NCBI GenBank assembly: GCA_030045215.1
Contig: JASIBJ010000251.1
Location: 1 to 5,291, forward strand
DNA length: 5,291 nucleotides
Source of the DNA: Streptosporangiaceae bacterium
Lineage (GTDB): Bacteria > Actinomycetota > Actinomycetes > Streptosporangiales > Streptosporangiaceae
Reading direction: 5' to 3'
Positions 1 to 5,212 of this stretch are shown here, piece by piece. Every line of letters begins with the position of its first letter. Positions within the stretch are counted from its first letter, which is position 1. Under the pieces are notes generated by a model. It was given only the letters and a program-made list of their open reading frames with translations. It was not told where the DNA came from and did not search any database. Position numbers and translations under genes: made by a program.

Positions 1-404
1 ACCCGCTGGCCTGCGCGTCGATCGTGGCCACGATCGATGTGATGAGGGACGAAGACATTATCGGGAACGCGGTGCGCGTCGGCGAGCGTGTCCTAGGGCC
101 CGGGCTGCACGAGCTGGCCGAACGGCATCCAGTGGTCGGTGAGGTTCGCGGGACCGCCGTGTTCTGGGCACTGGACCTGGTGTCCAACCGTGAGACACGC
201 GCGATGCTCGCGCCCTACGGCGGCTCGTCCGAGGCGATGAACGCGCTCGTGGGCCAGTGCCGCGCACGGGGCCTGATTCCGTTCGTGAACTACAACCGCC
301 TGCACGTCGTCCCGCCGTGCACGGTGAGCGAGTCCGAGGCCAAGGAAGGGCTCGCCATCCTGGACGAGGCGCTGGCGGTCGCGGACACCTACTACCAGGG
401 CTAG
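1..404 (+). CDS. class III (PLP-dependent) aminotransferase, C-terminal part
   Basis: This is the 3' end of a gene that enters from the left edge; the frame is open from base 3 and ends at TAG 402-404, giving 133 visible residues. The first residues, PLACASIVATIDVM, match the conserved block HP-x-ACA that follows the PLP lysine in class III aminotransferases. Further on are VGEVRGTAVFWALDLV (the usual 'VRG-x-G-x-x-x-x-x-EL' strand) and RLHVVPPCTVSESEAKEGL, the conserved C-terminal PP-x-x-(I/V)-(T/S)-x-x-E block. The family moves an amino group between an amine or omega-amino acid and a keto acid in the cytoplasm. The catalytic lysine and most of the PLP pocket lie outside the window, so substrate cannot be judged. 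The GTG at base 24 is internal and is not the real start. The family call is firm; the exact enzyme is not determinable. Confidence 0.9.
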   Translation, partial: PLACASIVATIDVMRDEDIIGNAVRVGERVLGPGLHELAERHPVVGEVRGTAVFWALDLVSNRETRAMLAPYGGSSEAMNALVGQCRARGLIPFVNYNRLHVVPPCTVSESEAKEGLAILDEALAVADTYYQG

Positions 405-512
405 CCGGCGAACCTGGGCGCGCGATGAGTAGAGGAGCCGAAAAAGGTTAGATAGCGTGCCGCGGCAAGCCGTCCGGGCTGGCCAGCGCTCTGCAGGCGG
501 TTGAGGAGCGGG

Positions 513-1439
513 ATGAGGTCAGGCACTCGGCACGTTCTCGGTGCGGGGGCCGGCATCGCGGCGGCTGGGGTAGTGGCGGTGCTGCTGCTCGCGGGCGAAT
601 ACGAGGCATCGCTCACGCAGGGCTGGGCGGCGGCCCAGCAAGCTCACGGAACGGGGTCGCTCGTCATCGGCGCGCCGGTCGGCTCGATCCGGGCCGCGGC
701 GCTGATCGCCGTAGCCGGGGCCGCGGTCGGCGTGCTGTGCGGCTGGCGCAAGCTGTCGCCCGCCGCGCCGCTGGCCGCAGGCGTGCCGCTGGCAGGGCTT
801 GGCCTGCTGTCATGGCTGGACACGTGGCGTATGACGCTGCTGGCGGGCGGCAGTCTCAGCCAGCCCTGGTCCAGGCTGGTGACCGATCAGGTGTTCCTGG
901 TCACCGGCGGAGTGCTGTTGCTGGCCGCGGCGGCGCCATCGCGGTATCGGCCGCGGCTGCTCCCGGCCCGGAGATCGCAGGGCTGGATAGTGCTCACGGT
1001 GGCGCTTGGCCTGCTCGCGGTACCGGTGACGTGGTACCTGGTACAGCTCACTAACATGACGCCGGCCAACTACACGGCCAGCTACTGGTGGCCCTTCCGC
1101 CAGAACGCCGATGACCTGGTTGACGTCTTGTTCGTTCTCGTCATCGCTATCATGGGGGTCCTGGCGGCGAGCCGGCCGCTGCGCATCGCGGCCATCATTG
1201 CGGGCCTGCCGATGCTCGGGCTCGGCCTGATCGGGCTGGTCGCCCCAGGGCTGGCGAATGACCTGACCGGCTCTGCTGGCCTCGGGCCGGGCTGGCGATA
1301 CGCGGTCTTGCTTGACCTGACATCGGGGCTGCCGCTGCTGTACGGCGCGCTGCTCGTGACATCCGGGCTACTGCGCGAGGGCAGTTCTCCTGCGATCGCC
1401 AGGCGGGTGAAGGCGAGCCGGCCGACCGCAGTCTCGTAA
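513..1439 (+). CDS. polytopic membrane protein of unknown function
   Basis: I do not recognise this 308-residue protein. It has about eight hydrophobic stretches, at roughly residues 8-28, 59-77, 84-102, 125-142, 157-178, 202-219, 223-243 and 263-286. A basic N-terminus (RSGTRH) and basic tail (ARRVKASR) fit both ends facing the cytoplasm. A loop at about 180-200 is rich in Asn, Tyr and Trp (NMTPANYTASYWWPF) and probably faces outside. No catalytic motif, nucleotide-binding motif or transporter signature is visible. I chose ATG 513 because GAGGAG (503-508) lies just upstream, though the 4-base spacing is short; an in-frame TTG at 501 would add four residues and lacks a good ribosome binding site. 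It starts 108 bases after the aminotransferase, so cotranscription is possible but unproven. It ends convergent to the SnoaL-like gene. Confidence 0.85.
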   Translation: MRSGTRHVLGAGAGIAAAGVVAVLLLAGEYEASLTQGWAAAQQAHGTGSLVIGAPVGSIRAAALIAVAGAAVGVLCGWRKLSPAAPLAAGVPLAGLGLLSWLDTWRMTLLAGGSLSQPWSRLVTDQVFLVTGGVLLLAAAAPSRYRPRLLPARRSQGWIVLTVALGLLAVPVTWYLVQLTNMTPANYTASYWWPFRQNADDLVDVLFVLVIAIMGVLAASRPLRIAAIIAGLPMLGLGLIGLVAPGLANDLTGSAGLGPGWRYAVLLDLTSGLPLLYGALLVTSGLLREGSSPAIARRVKASRPTAVS

Positions 1440-1445
1440 CAGCTG

Positions 1446-1485
1446 GACGCGGCTGCTCGCGGATGCGGCGGTTGCCGAGCCGACG
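1446..1485 (+). repeat. 40-bp direct repeat, copy A (intergenic)
   Basis: This stretch matches 2324-2363 at 37 of 40 bases; the three differences are at 1449 (G/A), 1464 (T/G) and 1469 (C/A). The last 16 bases are identical in both copies and include GTTGCCGAGCCGACG. Copy A lies between the stop codons of the membrane protein and the SnoaL-like gene. Read in the frame matching the PHP gene it gives TRLLADAAVAEPT, against TRLLAEAEVAEPT in the PHP protein. Similarity stops abruptly on the left and fades on the right. Confidence 0.85.
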
Positions 1486-1496
1486 CGAGAGTCGGC
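1479..1496. terminator. hairpin between convergent genes, possible bidirectional terminator
   Basis: GCCGAC (1479-1484) and GTCGGC (1491-1496) form a perfect 6-bp stem around the loop GCGAGA. It sits 39 bases after the stop of the membrane protein gene and 4 bases from the stop of the minus-strand SnoaL-like gene, where a shared terminator would be expected. There is no T-run on either side, so it is not a classical intrinsic terminator; hairpins without U-tails are common candidates in high-GC actinomycetes. Its left arm overlaps the end of the 40-bp repeat. Confidence 0.4.
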
Positions 1497-1500
1497 CGGG

Positions 1501-1890
1501 CTACGCGAAGAACTCGTCCACGGCGTATTGATCGGTGTGGACGATCCAGACTTCTGCTGCCTTGCCATCCCGCATGTGGATGGTCAGCACCTCGTTGTCC
1601 TGCAGCGTCTTGCCGTCCCGCTCCGCGTGGACGGTCAGGAGCGCGACCGCATGGTCGTCGTTGGCGAGGACGTCATGCAGCTCGGTCCGGTACGTCCCGC
1701 CAGTGAGCTCCATAACGCGGCCGAGCACGGCAAGGAATTCAGGAGTACCCCTGTACTCACCAGCAAACACGCCCCGTCCAGGGAAGTGCCAGATGATGTC
1801 GGGAGCCCAGTCCTTTGTGGCTGCCTCCACGTCGCCGCGCCCGAGTGCGGCGTGGGACTCTCGAAGCATTTCCTCGTAAGCGTGCGCCAT
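1501..1890 (-). CDS. SnoaL-like / NTF2-fold family protein
   Basis: This is a 129-residue protein of the usual length for the SnoaL-like (nuclear transport factor 2-like) superfamily. The N-terminal helix MAHAYEEMLRESHAALGRGD is followed by the signature region 'AATKDWAPDIIWHFPGRGVF', then a helix with GTPEFLAVLGRVMEL and strands such as DDHAVALLTVHAERDGK and AAEVWIVHTDQYAVDEFF. Family members include ketosteroid isomerase, polyketide cyclases and many uncharacterised small-molecule binding proteins, so no reaction can be assigned. ATG 1890 is chosen because CCCTCCC at 1896-1902 reads GGGAGGG on the coding strand, 5 bases upstream. The open frame continues upstream to about 2172, but that extension lacks a comparable site and would run into the PHP gene. 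It is divergent from the PHP gene and convergent with the membrane protein gene. Confidence 0.9.
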   Translation of the reverse strand: MAHAYEEMLRESHAALGRGDVEAATKDWAPDIIWHFPGRGVFAGEYRGTPEFLAVLGRVMELTGGTYRTELHDVLANDDHAVALLTVHAERDGKTLQDNEVLTIHMRDGKAAEVWIVHTDQYAVDEFFA

Positions 1891-2093
1891 CTGATCCCTC
1901 CCAGTTCTTATGCACCCGTAGCGGTAGCGCTCGCAGCTGCACCTCATTGTGACTCGCGGGAAAGACCGGTGCCAGAGCGAATAGAGGGCCTCAGCGTCCA
2001 GCCCACCCGCGCCACGCTCGGCGGAAGGTAGCCTCGCGCTATGCCCAATTCCGGCCGGCCGCGACATGTCGTCCAGCGCCACGCCGGGTAGAT
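1891..2093. promoter_or_regulatory. divergent intergenic region, SnoaL-like / PHP genes
   Basis: These 203 bases separate two divergent genes and should hold both promoters. The only clear element is the GGGAGGG ribosome binding site of the minus-strand gene (1896-1902). I see no convincing -35/-10 pair on either strand. GTAGCG is repeated in tandem at 1918-1929. A 16-codon open frame (2041-2091) ends two bases before the PHP start. Placement of promoters here is inferred from gene orientation only. Confidence 0.4.
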
Positions 2094-3095
2094 GTGGACC
2101 CGGCCCGAGCGCTGCGGCAGATCGCGTTCCAGCTCGAGCGAGCGGGGGCGCCGACGTACCGGGTGCGCGCATTCCGGCGGGCGGCCCGGGTCATCGAGGA
2201 CCTGCCCGATCGTGAGCTGGAGCAGCGACTGAGCGACGGCACGCTCCAGGAGCTGGCGGGCATCGGCCCGTCGACGGCCGAGGTCATCGTGCAGGCGCGG
2301 GCCGGCCGTGAGCCCGCCTATCTGACACGGCTGCTCGCGGAGGCGGAGGTTGCCGAGCCGACGGGGATGCGGGCGGCGCTGCGGGGGGACTGTCATGCGC
2401 ACTCTGACTGGTCCGATGGCGGCAGCCCGCCACGTGAGATGGCCGAGGCTGCCCGCGAACTCGGGCACGAGTGGATCGCGCTTACCGATCATTCGCCGCG
2501 GCTCACCGTCGCCAATGGGCTCACCGCGCAGCGGCTGGAGGAGCAACTCGAGCTCGTGACCCGACTGAACTCCGAACTCGCCCCGTTCCGCATCCTTACC
2601 GGTATTGAAGTGGACATCCTCGAGGACGGCACGCTCGACCAACGCGGGGACCTGCTCGGCCAGCTGGACATGGTCGTCGCGAGCGTGCACTCGAAGCTGC
2701 GGATGCCCGCCGAGGAGATGACGCCACGGATGGTGGCGGCGGTGTCGAATCCGCATGTGGACGTGCTCGGCCACTGCACCGGCCGGATGATTCGGGGCCG
2801 CGGCCGGCCCGCGTCTGTATTCGACGCTGAGGCGGTGTTCGGCGCCTGTCGCGAGCACGGCGTGGCCGTCGAGATCAACTGCCGCCCCGAACGGCAAGAT
2901 CCGCCCGACCCGCTGCTGGCGCTGGCCGCCTCGGCGGGTTGCCTGTTCGCGATCGATACCGATGCGCACGCGCCGGGCCAGCTTGGCTGGCTCGACAGCG
3001 GCTGTGAGCGGGCCGAGCGATTCGGTATCAGTCCGGAGCGGGTAATCAACAGCCGTAGCGCCGCAACCCTGCAATCCGGGCGCAGGTTGCGGTGA
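2094..3095 (+). CDS. PHP-domain metal-dependent phosphoesterase with N-terminal helix-hairpin-helix (PolX-like, no polymerase domain)
   Basis: This 333-residue protein has two regions. Residues 1-80 resemble the N-terminal 8-kDa part of family X DNA polymerases: ALRQIAFQLERAGAPTYRVRAFRRAARVIE, then the helix-hairpin-helix LQELAGIGPSTAEVI at 51-65. Residues 97-333 are a PHP domain. Expected metal ligands are visible: H101 and H103 (DCHAHSDWSDGG), H133 (TDHS), E172 (GIEVD), H199 (SVHS), H227 (LGHCTGR), and D288 with H292 (DTDAH). PHP domains use a multi-metal centre to hydrolyse phosphoesters, including 3'-5' exonuclease activity in bacterial PolX. The catalytic polymerase domain of full PolX (about 570 residues) is absent, so a DNA-end or nucleotide phosphoesterase role is inferred. 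GTG 2094 is the farthest upstream start in this frame, and the next internal Met (92) would lose the helix-hairpin-helix. No clear ribosome binding site precedes it. The tautomerase gene follows after 49 bases. Confidence 0.9.
   Translation: MDPARALRQIAFQLERAGAPTYRVRAFRRAARVIEDLPDRELEQRLSDGTLQELAGIGPSTAEVIVQARAGREPAYLTRLLAEAEVAEPTGMRAALRGDCHAHSDWSDGGSPPREMAEAARELGHEWIALTDHSPRLTVANGLTAQRLEEQLELVTRLNSELAPFRILTGIEVDILEDGTLDQRGDLLGQLDMVVASVHSKLRMPAEEMTPRMVAAVSNPHVDVLGHCTGRMIRGRGRPASVFDAEAVFGACREHGVAVEINCRPERQDPPDPLLALAASAGCLFAIDTDAHAPGQLGWLDSGCERAERFGISPERVINSRSAATLQSGRRLR
2324..2363 (+). repeat. 40-bp direct repeat, copy B (inside PHP gene)
   Basis: This is the partner of 1446-1485 (37 of 40 bases identical, same orientation, 878 bases apart). 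It codes for the linker between the helix-hairpin-helix region and the PHP domain (about residues 78-90, TRLLAEAEVAEPT). Because it lies in an intact gene, it is the likely source copy. Confidence 0.85.
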
Positions 3096-3144
3096 GTGAC
3101 GCTGTGTCCCCGGGGCCCGGGCGTACACGAGGAGGACTCTGCGC

Positions 3145-3549
3145 ATGCCCCTGGTCAACATCGATCTGCTGGCCGGTCGTACCGACGAAGAGCTGGCCAC
3201 GATCGCCGATTCGGTGCACGAGGCGATGGTCGAGGAACTGGGCGCGCCGCGGCGTGATCGCTTCCAGGTCATCGCGCAGCACTCGCCGGCGACGCTGCAC
3301 TTCGACCGGCACTACCTCGGCATCGAACGCAGTGACCGCTTCGTGGTGGTCCGGATCACGTTGTCGGCCGGCCGGTCCGCCGAGGCCAAGAGCGCGTTCT
3401 ACGCGCGCCTGGCCGCCCAGCTCGCCGACCGCGCCGGACTGCGACCTGAGGACCTCGCGGTCGTGCTGGTCGAGAACGAGCGGGCAGACTGGTCGTTCGG
3501 CCGGGGCGAGGCGAGCTACCTCGTGCTGCCGCGCGAGCAGTGGCGCTAA
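3145..3549 (+). CDS. tautomerase family protein (Tautomerase_2-like)
   Basis: This 134-residue protein starts MPLVNIDLLAGR, so removal of Met would expose Pro1, the catalytic base of the tautomerase superfamily (4-oxalocrotonate tautomerase/MIF fold). The core RDRFQVIAQHSP, then HYLGIERSDRFVVVRITLSAGRS and EDLAVVLVENERADWSFGRGEA, is the pattern of the longer single-chain Tautomerase_2 group of about 130 residues. Members catalyse keto-enol tautomerisation or related reactions on small unsaturated acids; the natural substrate is usually unknown and cannot be read here. GAGGAGGA at 3129-3136, 8 bases before ATG, is an excellent ribosome binding site. The gene starts 49 bases after the PHP gene on the same strand and is probably in an operon with it. 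Its stop codon overlaps that of the convergent minus-strand gene. Confidence 0.93.
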   Translation: MPLVNIDLLAGRTDEELATIADSVHEAMVEELGAPRRDRFQVIAQHSPATLHFDRHYLGIERSDRFVVVRITLSAGRSAEAKSAFYARLAAQLADRAGLRPEDLAVVLVENERADWSFGRGEASYLVLPREQWR

Positions 3550-4232
3550 CACTGCCAGGCCGGTGGCGGAGGGCAGGCGGCTCGACTCGGCGCGGAGCAG
3601 CGACGGTCCGTACCGCCCGGCGCCGGCTGTGTTTCGGCCAGGCCGCCCGCGTAGAAGCGCCGAGCGGCATCGAGTAGTTCGTCGAGAGGCGGCCACCAGG
3701 GCCCGTGACCGAGGGACCGGAGCACGTCGAGCACCTGAGCGGGCCGGACCGGGCCGGCTGCGCTGGTCGCGACGGCAACCCGGCGCGACCGGACGGCCCG
3801 CAGCGGGCCGAGGTACAGGTCCGGTTTCGCTTCGGCGCGCTGAGACGGCGCCACCACCAGGTAGTAGTCGGGGAGCTCGAAGCGCTTGTCCCGCCATGCA
3901 GCCAGCGCTTCGCCGGCCCGCCGCTCGAACTCGGCTGCCCCTGCGGGCCCGCTCGACAGATCCCACATCGTCTGCCACGCTGCCGCGACCGCGGCTAGCG
4001 GGTCGCCGGCTACCAGCACATAGGCGGCCCGGCGCCGCGCGGCGTCGCGCATCGCCATCGCCCCCGGCTCCCAGCCAGCGCCGTCCGTGCCGGCGCCGCC
4101 GTCCGCGTCCGGCTGTGCCTTGCTCACGGATGGTGCGATAACGGCAACGTTCGGACACTGTCCGAATCCGGTAATTAGTTCGTTACTGAGCGTGCCGACG
4201 AGGGCCACCACAGTGGAAGATTCACGACGCAT
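3546..4232 (-). CDS. hypothetical protein, not recognised
   Basis: I do not recognise this 228-residue product. It has no convincing membrane segment. An N-terminal hydrophobic stretch (about 8-35, including ALVGTLSNELITGFGQCPNVAV) leads to a Gly/Asp-rich linker (about 40-57), then RRRAAYVLVAGDPLAAVAAA and an alternating charged/hydrophobic region with YYLVVAPSQR and LYLGPLRAVRSRRVAVA. A segment GHGPWWPPLDELLDAARRFY at about 180-200 looks folded, and the tail is Pro/Ala/Cys-rich and probably disordered. ATG 4232 is chosen because AGGA lies 8 bases upstream; ATG 4238 is also in frame but too close to it. A third possibility is ATG 4058, with GGGAG 9 bases upstream, because 17 of the first 40 codons end in A or T, unlike the later GC-ending codons. 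The stop overlaps that of the tautomerase gene by 4 bases. It is divergent from the small CxxC gene. Confidence 0.65.
   Translation of the reverse strand: MRRESSTVVALVGTLSNELITGFGQCPNVAVIAPSVSKAQPDADGGAGTDGAGWEPGAMAMRDAARRRAAYVLVAGDPLAAVAAAWQTMWDLSSGPAGAAEFERRAGEALAAWRDKRFELPDYYLVVAPSQRAEAKPDLYLGPLRAVRSRRVAVATSAAGPVRPAQVLDVLRSLGHGPWWPPLDELLDAARRFYAGGLAETQPAPGGTDRRCSAPSRAACPPPPAWQC
3552..3569 (+). terminator. weak hairpin just after the tautomerase stop
   Basis: CTGCCA (3552-3557) can pair with TGGCGG (3564-3569), with one G-U pair, around the loop GGCCGG. It begins 2 bases after the tautomerase stop, as expected for an end-of-operon hairpin. It lies inside the 3' end of the opposing gene and has no T-run, so termination is only a guess. 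Confidence 0.25.
4150..4166. promoter_or_regulatory. perfect 17-bp palindrome, operator-like
   Basis: TTCGGACA, a central C, then TGTCCGAA: two perfect 8-base half-sites. This shape is typical of a dimeric regulator binding site. It lies about 67-83 bases inside the unrecognised minus-strand gene if that gene starts at 4232. If the gene really starts at ATG 4058, the site would sit about 90-110 bases upstream of it, in normal operator territory. No regulator gene is seen nearby, so function is inferred from symmetry only. Confidence 0.4.
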
Positions 4233-4270
4233 CGCCATGATCCTATGGCGCCAGCCGGGCTCCTTTAGCC

Positions 4271-4312
4271 GCCGATAGCTGACAAAGACGAGCCATGAAT
4301 TACCCTATCGGC
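4271..4312. promoter_or_regulatory. 8-bp inverted repeat in AT-rich divergent intergenic region
   Basis: GCCGATAG (4271-4278) and CTATCGGC (4305-4312) are perfect inverted arms 26 bases apart. CTATCG occurs again at 4342-4347, and CAATT occurs at 4323, 4334 and 4350. The region 4279-4390 is clearly richer in A and T than its surroundings and separates two divergent genes, so paired regulator sites or promoter elements are plausible. On the minus strand TAAAGGAG (about 4260-4267) looks like a ribosome binding site but has no usable start at the right distance. Confidence 0.4.
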
Positions 4313-4353
4313 AGAAAGCAAGCAATTCAGTGTCAATTCGGCTATCGTGCAAT

Positions 4354-4382
4354 TAGCCAAACCATTAGTCCTGATGCAGAAT
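4354..4382 (+). promoter_or_regulatory. candidate promoter for a leaderless transcript
   Basis: TAGCCA (4354-4359) and CAGAAT (4377-4382) each match 4 of 6 bases of the consensus -35 and -10 boxes, with a 17-base spacer. The ATG of the next gene (4390) lies 7 bases after the -10 box, where transcription would start. This would explain why that gene has no visible ribosome binding site; leaderless genes are common in actinomycetes. The matches are moderate, so this is a proposal. Confidence 0.35.
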
Positions 4383-4389
4383 AACGGCC

Positions 4390-4653
4390 ATGGCGAGCCC
4401 CCTCGGCCACCCCGGCCATACCAGCACCGCAATGCTACGGTCACAGCGAATTCGCATGCCCGATGGCGAATGGCGCTACACAGGCAAGATCGAACTCATC
4501 TGTTACGACTGCGGCGACGATCCGGCACTCGATTACTCAAAAGTATCGCCGTTGTTACGGCGCGTGCGCGGGCCCTACCCGACCGTCGGCGTGGCGCAGG
4601 AAGCGCTGGCGCAGCACTGCGGCCGGGCCAGACGGGCGCCTCGCGCGTGGTGA
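4390..4653 (+). CDS. small CxxC protein, hypothetical
   Basis: This is an 87-residue protein of unknown function. The likely conserved core is RIRMPDGEWRYTGKIELICYDC followed by GDDPALDYSKVSP and VRGPYPTVGVAQEALAQHCG, about residues 20-78. It reads like a small actinobacterial family, but I cannot name it. Cys38 and Cys41 (CYDC) with His76 and Cys77 could bind a metal such as zinc; this is an inference. The last ten residues are Arg/Ala-rich and probably not conserved. ATG 4390 is the farthest upstream start, but Met15 (ATG 4432) or Met23 (ATG 4456) may be the true start, since none of them has a good ribosome binding site. The codon pattern and sensible composition in this frame favour it over the overlapping frames. 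It converges on the DUF1918 gene. Confidence 0.7.
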   Translation: MASPLGHPGHTSTAMLRSQRIRMPDGEWRYTGKIELICYDCGDDPALDYSKVSPLLRRVRGPYPTVGVAQEALAQHCGRARRAPRAW

Positions 4654-4727
4654 ACCGGGCGCGCATCGTCGCGAACTGAGGTCCGGCCCGACCGGAAGTT
4701 CCCGCGGGCGGGACGTCGGGAGGCCAG

Positions 4728-4749
4728 CTGCCTGAGCGGGGTCAGGCGG
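4728..4749. terminator. hairpin between convergent genes, possible bidirectional terminator
   Basis: CTGCCTGA (4728-4735) pairs with TCAGGCGG (4742-4749), with one G-U pair, around the loop GCGGGG. It lies in the 139-base gap between the small CxxC gene and the convergent DUF1918 gene. There is no T-run. The rest of the gap has further short GC-rich self-complementary pieces, such as TCCCG/CGGGA at 4700-4713. Role inferred from position. Confidence 0.4.
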
Positions 4750-4792
4750 GCGGCCCAGTTACCCGGGCGGGCAGGCTGCCTGGGCTGTGCGA

Positions 4793-4999
4793 TTACCTGG
4801 ACGGTGCGGTGGTGGAAGCCGGGTGCTCGATGACGGCATCCGGGCCGGGGAACACCAAGCAGGTGTGACCGTCCTCAAATCGCACGAGGTAGGGCGGTCC
4901 GCCTGCGGGTCCGTGAACCTCCAGGATCTGGCCGATGCGATCGGCCTGGCCTACGACCTTGCCGTGCACGTGGAGACGATCGCCAACGACAGCGTCCAT
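4793..4999 (-). CDS. DUF1918 domain-containing protein
   Basis: This 68-residue protein matches the DUF1918 pattern across nearly its whole length: VGDRLHVHGKVVGQADRIGQ, ILEVHGPAGGPPYLVRFEDG, then LVFPGPDAVIEH. DUF1918 proteins are small, probably beta-rich (SH3-like barrel), mostly actinobacterial, and have no established function. ATG 4999 is chosen because it begins immediately before the domain and GGAGG (5008-5012, coding strand) lies 8 bases upstream within GGGAGGTGG. The open frame extends to 5077, but the extra 26 residues are not part of the family. The short tail after residue 60 (ASTTAPSR) is likely disordered. It is divergent from the zinc-ribbon gene and convergent with the small CxxC gene. 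Confidence 0.93.
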   Translation of the reverse strand: MDAVVGDRLHVHGKVVGQADRIGQILEVHGPAGGPPYLVRFEDGHTCLVFPGPDAVIEHPASTTAPSR

Positions 5000-5077
5000 C
5001 AATGCCACCTCCCAGTCGGTGCATGCCGCGCCCGGGTCGGCGTCCGGGGGCGCGGCGAACTGGCCATGCTGACCCAT

Positions 5078-5171
5078 ACCCGGCGGCGGGTGCCGCTTAC
5101 CCGGCTAGGCGTCCCTTTTCTCCGGGCCGCGCCGGCCCGTCCGCCCCCGGAACAGCCGGAGCGCCGCCGGC
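5078..5171. other. three successive hairpins in divergent intergenic region
   Basis: The 213-base gap between the DUF1918 start and the zinc-ribbon start holds three perfect short stems. They are ACCCG/CGGGT (5078-5091, loop GCGG), CGGGCCG/CGGCCCG (5123-5139, loop CGC) and GCCGG/CCGGC (5155-5171, 7-base loop) followed by GTTTT. In such GC-rich DNA some chance stems are expected. They could be a structured leader for the rightward gene, or nothing. No clear promoter boxes are visible. Confidence 0.3.
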
Positions 5172-5212
5172 GTTTTAATCCCTGTACGGTTTTCACGGGC
5201 GAAAGATGGCTT

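Noticed and set aside
425..451. An 8-codon frame (MSRGAEKG) after the aminotransferase gene
   Set aside because: It is too short and has no supporting ribosome binding site or conservation evidence.
478..487. Palindrome GCTGGCCAGC upstream of the membrane protein gene
   Set aside because: A 10-base palindrome is expected by chance in GC-rich DNA of this length, and nothing around it supports an operator.
1019..1044. Repeated GGTACC/GGTAC words
   Set aside because: They lie inside the membrane protein gene and are explained by the codons for the VPVTWYLV segment.
1528..2031. Open frames on the plus strand over the SnoaL-like gene
   Set aside because: They oppose a recognisable NTF2-fold protein with an excellent ribosome binding site and show no family pattern.
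1944..3272. A 442-codon open frame on the minus strand across the PHP gene
   Set aside because: It is antisense to a gene with clear PHP motifs; its translation is Arg/Pro-rich with no recognisable domain, as expected for a shadow in high-GC DNA.
3046..4158. Long open frames on both strands (3046-4158 minus, 3092-4141 plus)
   Set aside because: Both are Arg/Ala/Pro-rich and overlap the well-supported tautomerase gene; the plus-strand frame is also antisense to the more protein-like minus-strand gene.
4347..4735. Alternative plus-strand frames over the small CxxC gene (4347-4679, 4463-4735)
   Set aside because: They are Arg-rich, while the 4390 frame gives a balanced protein with a plausible conserved core.
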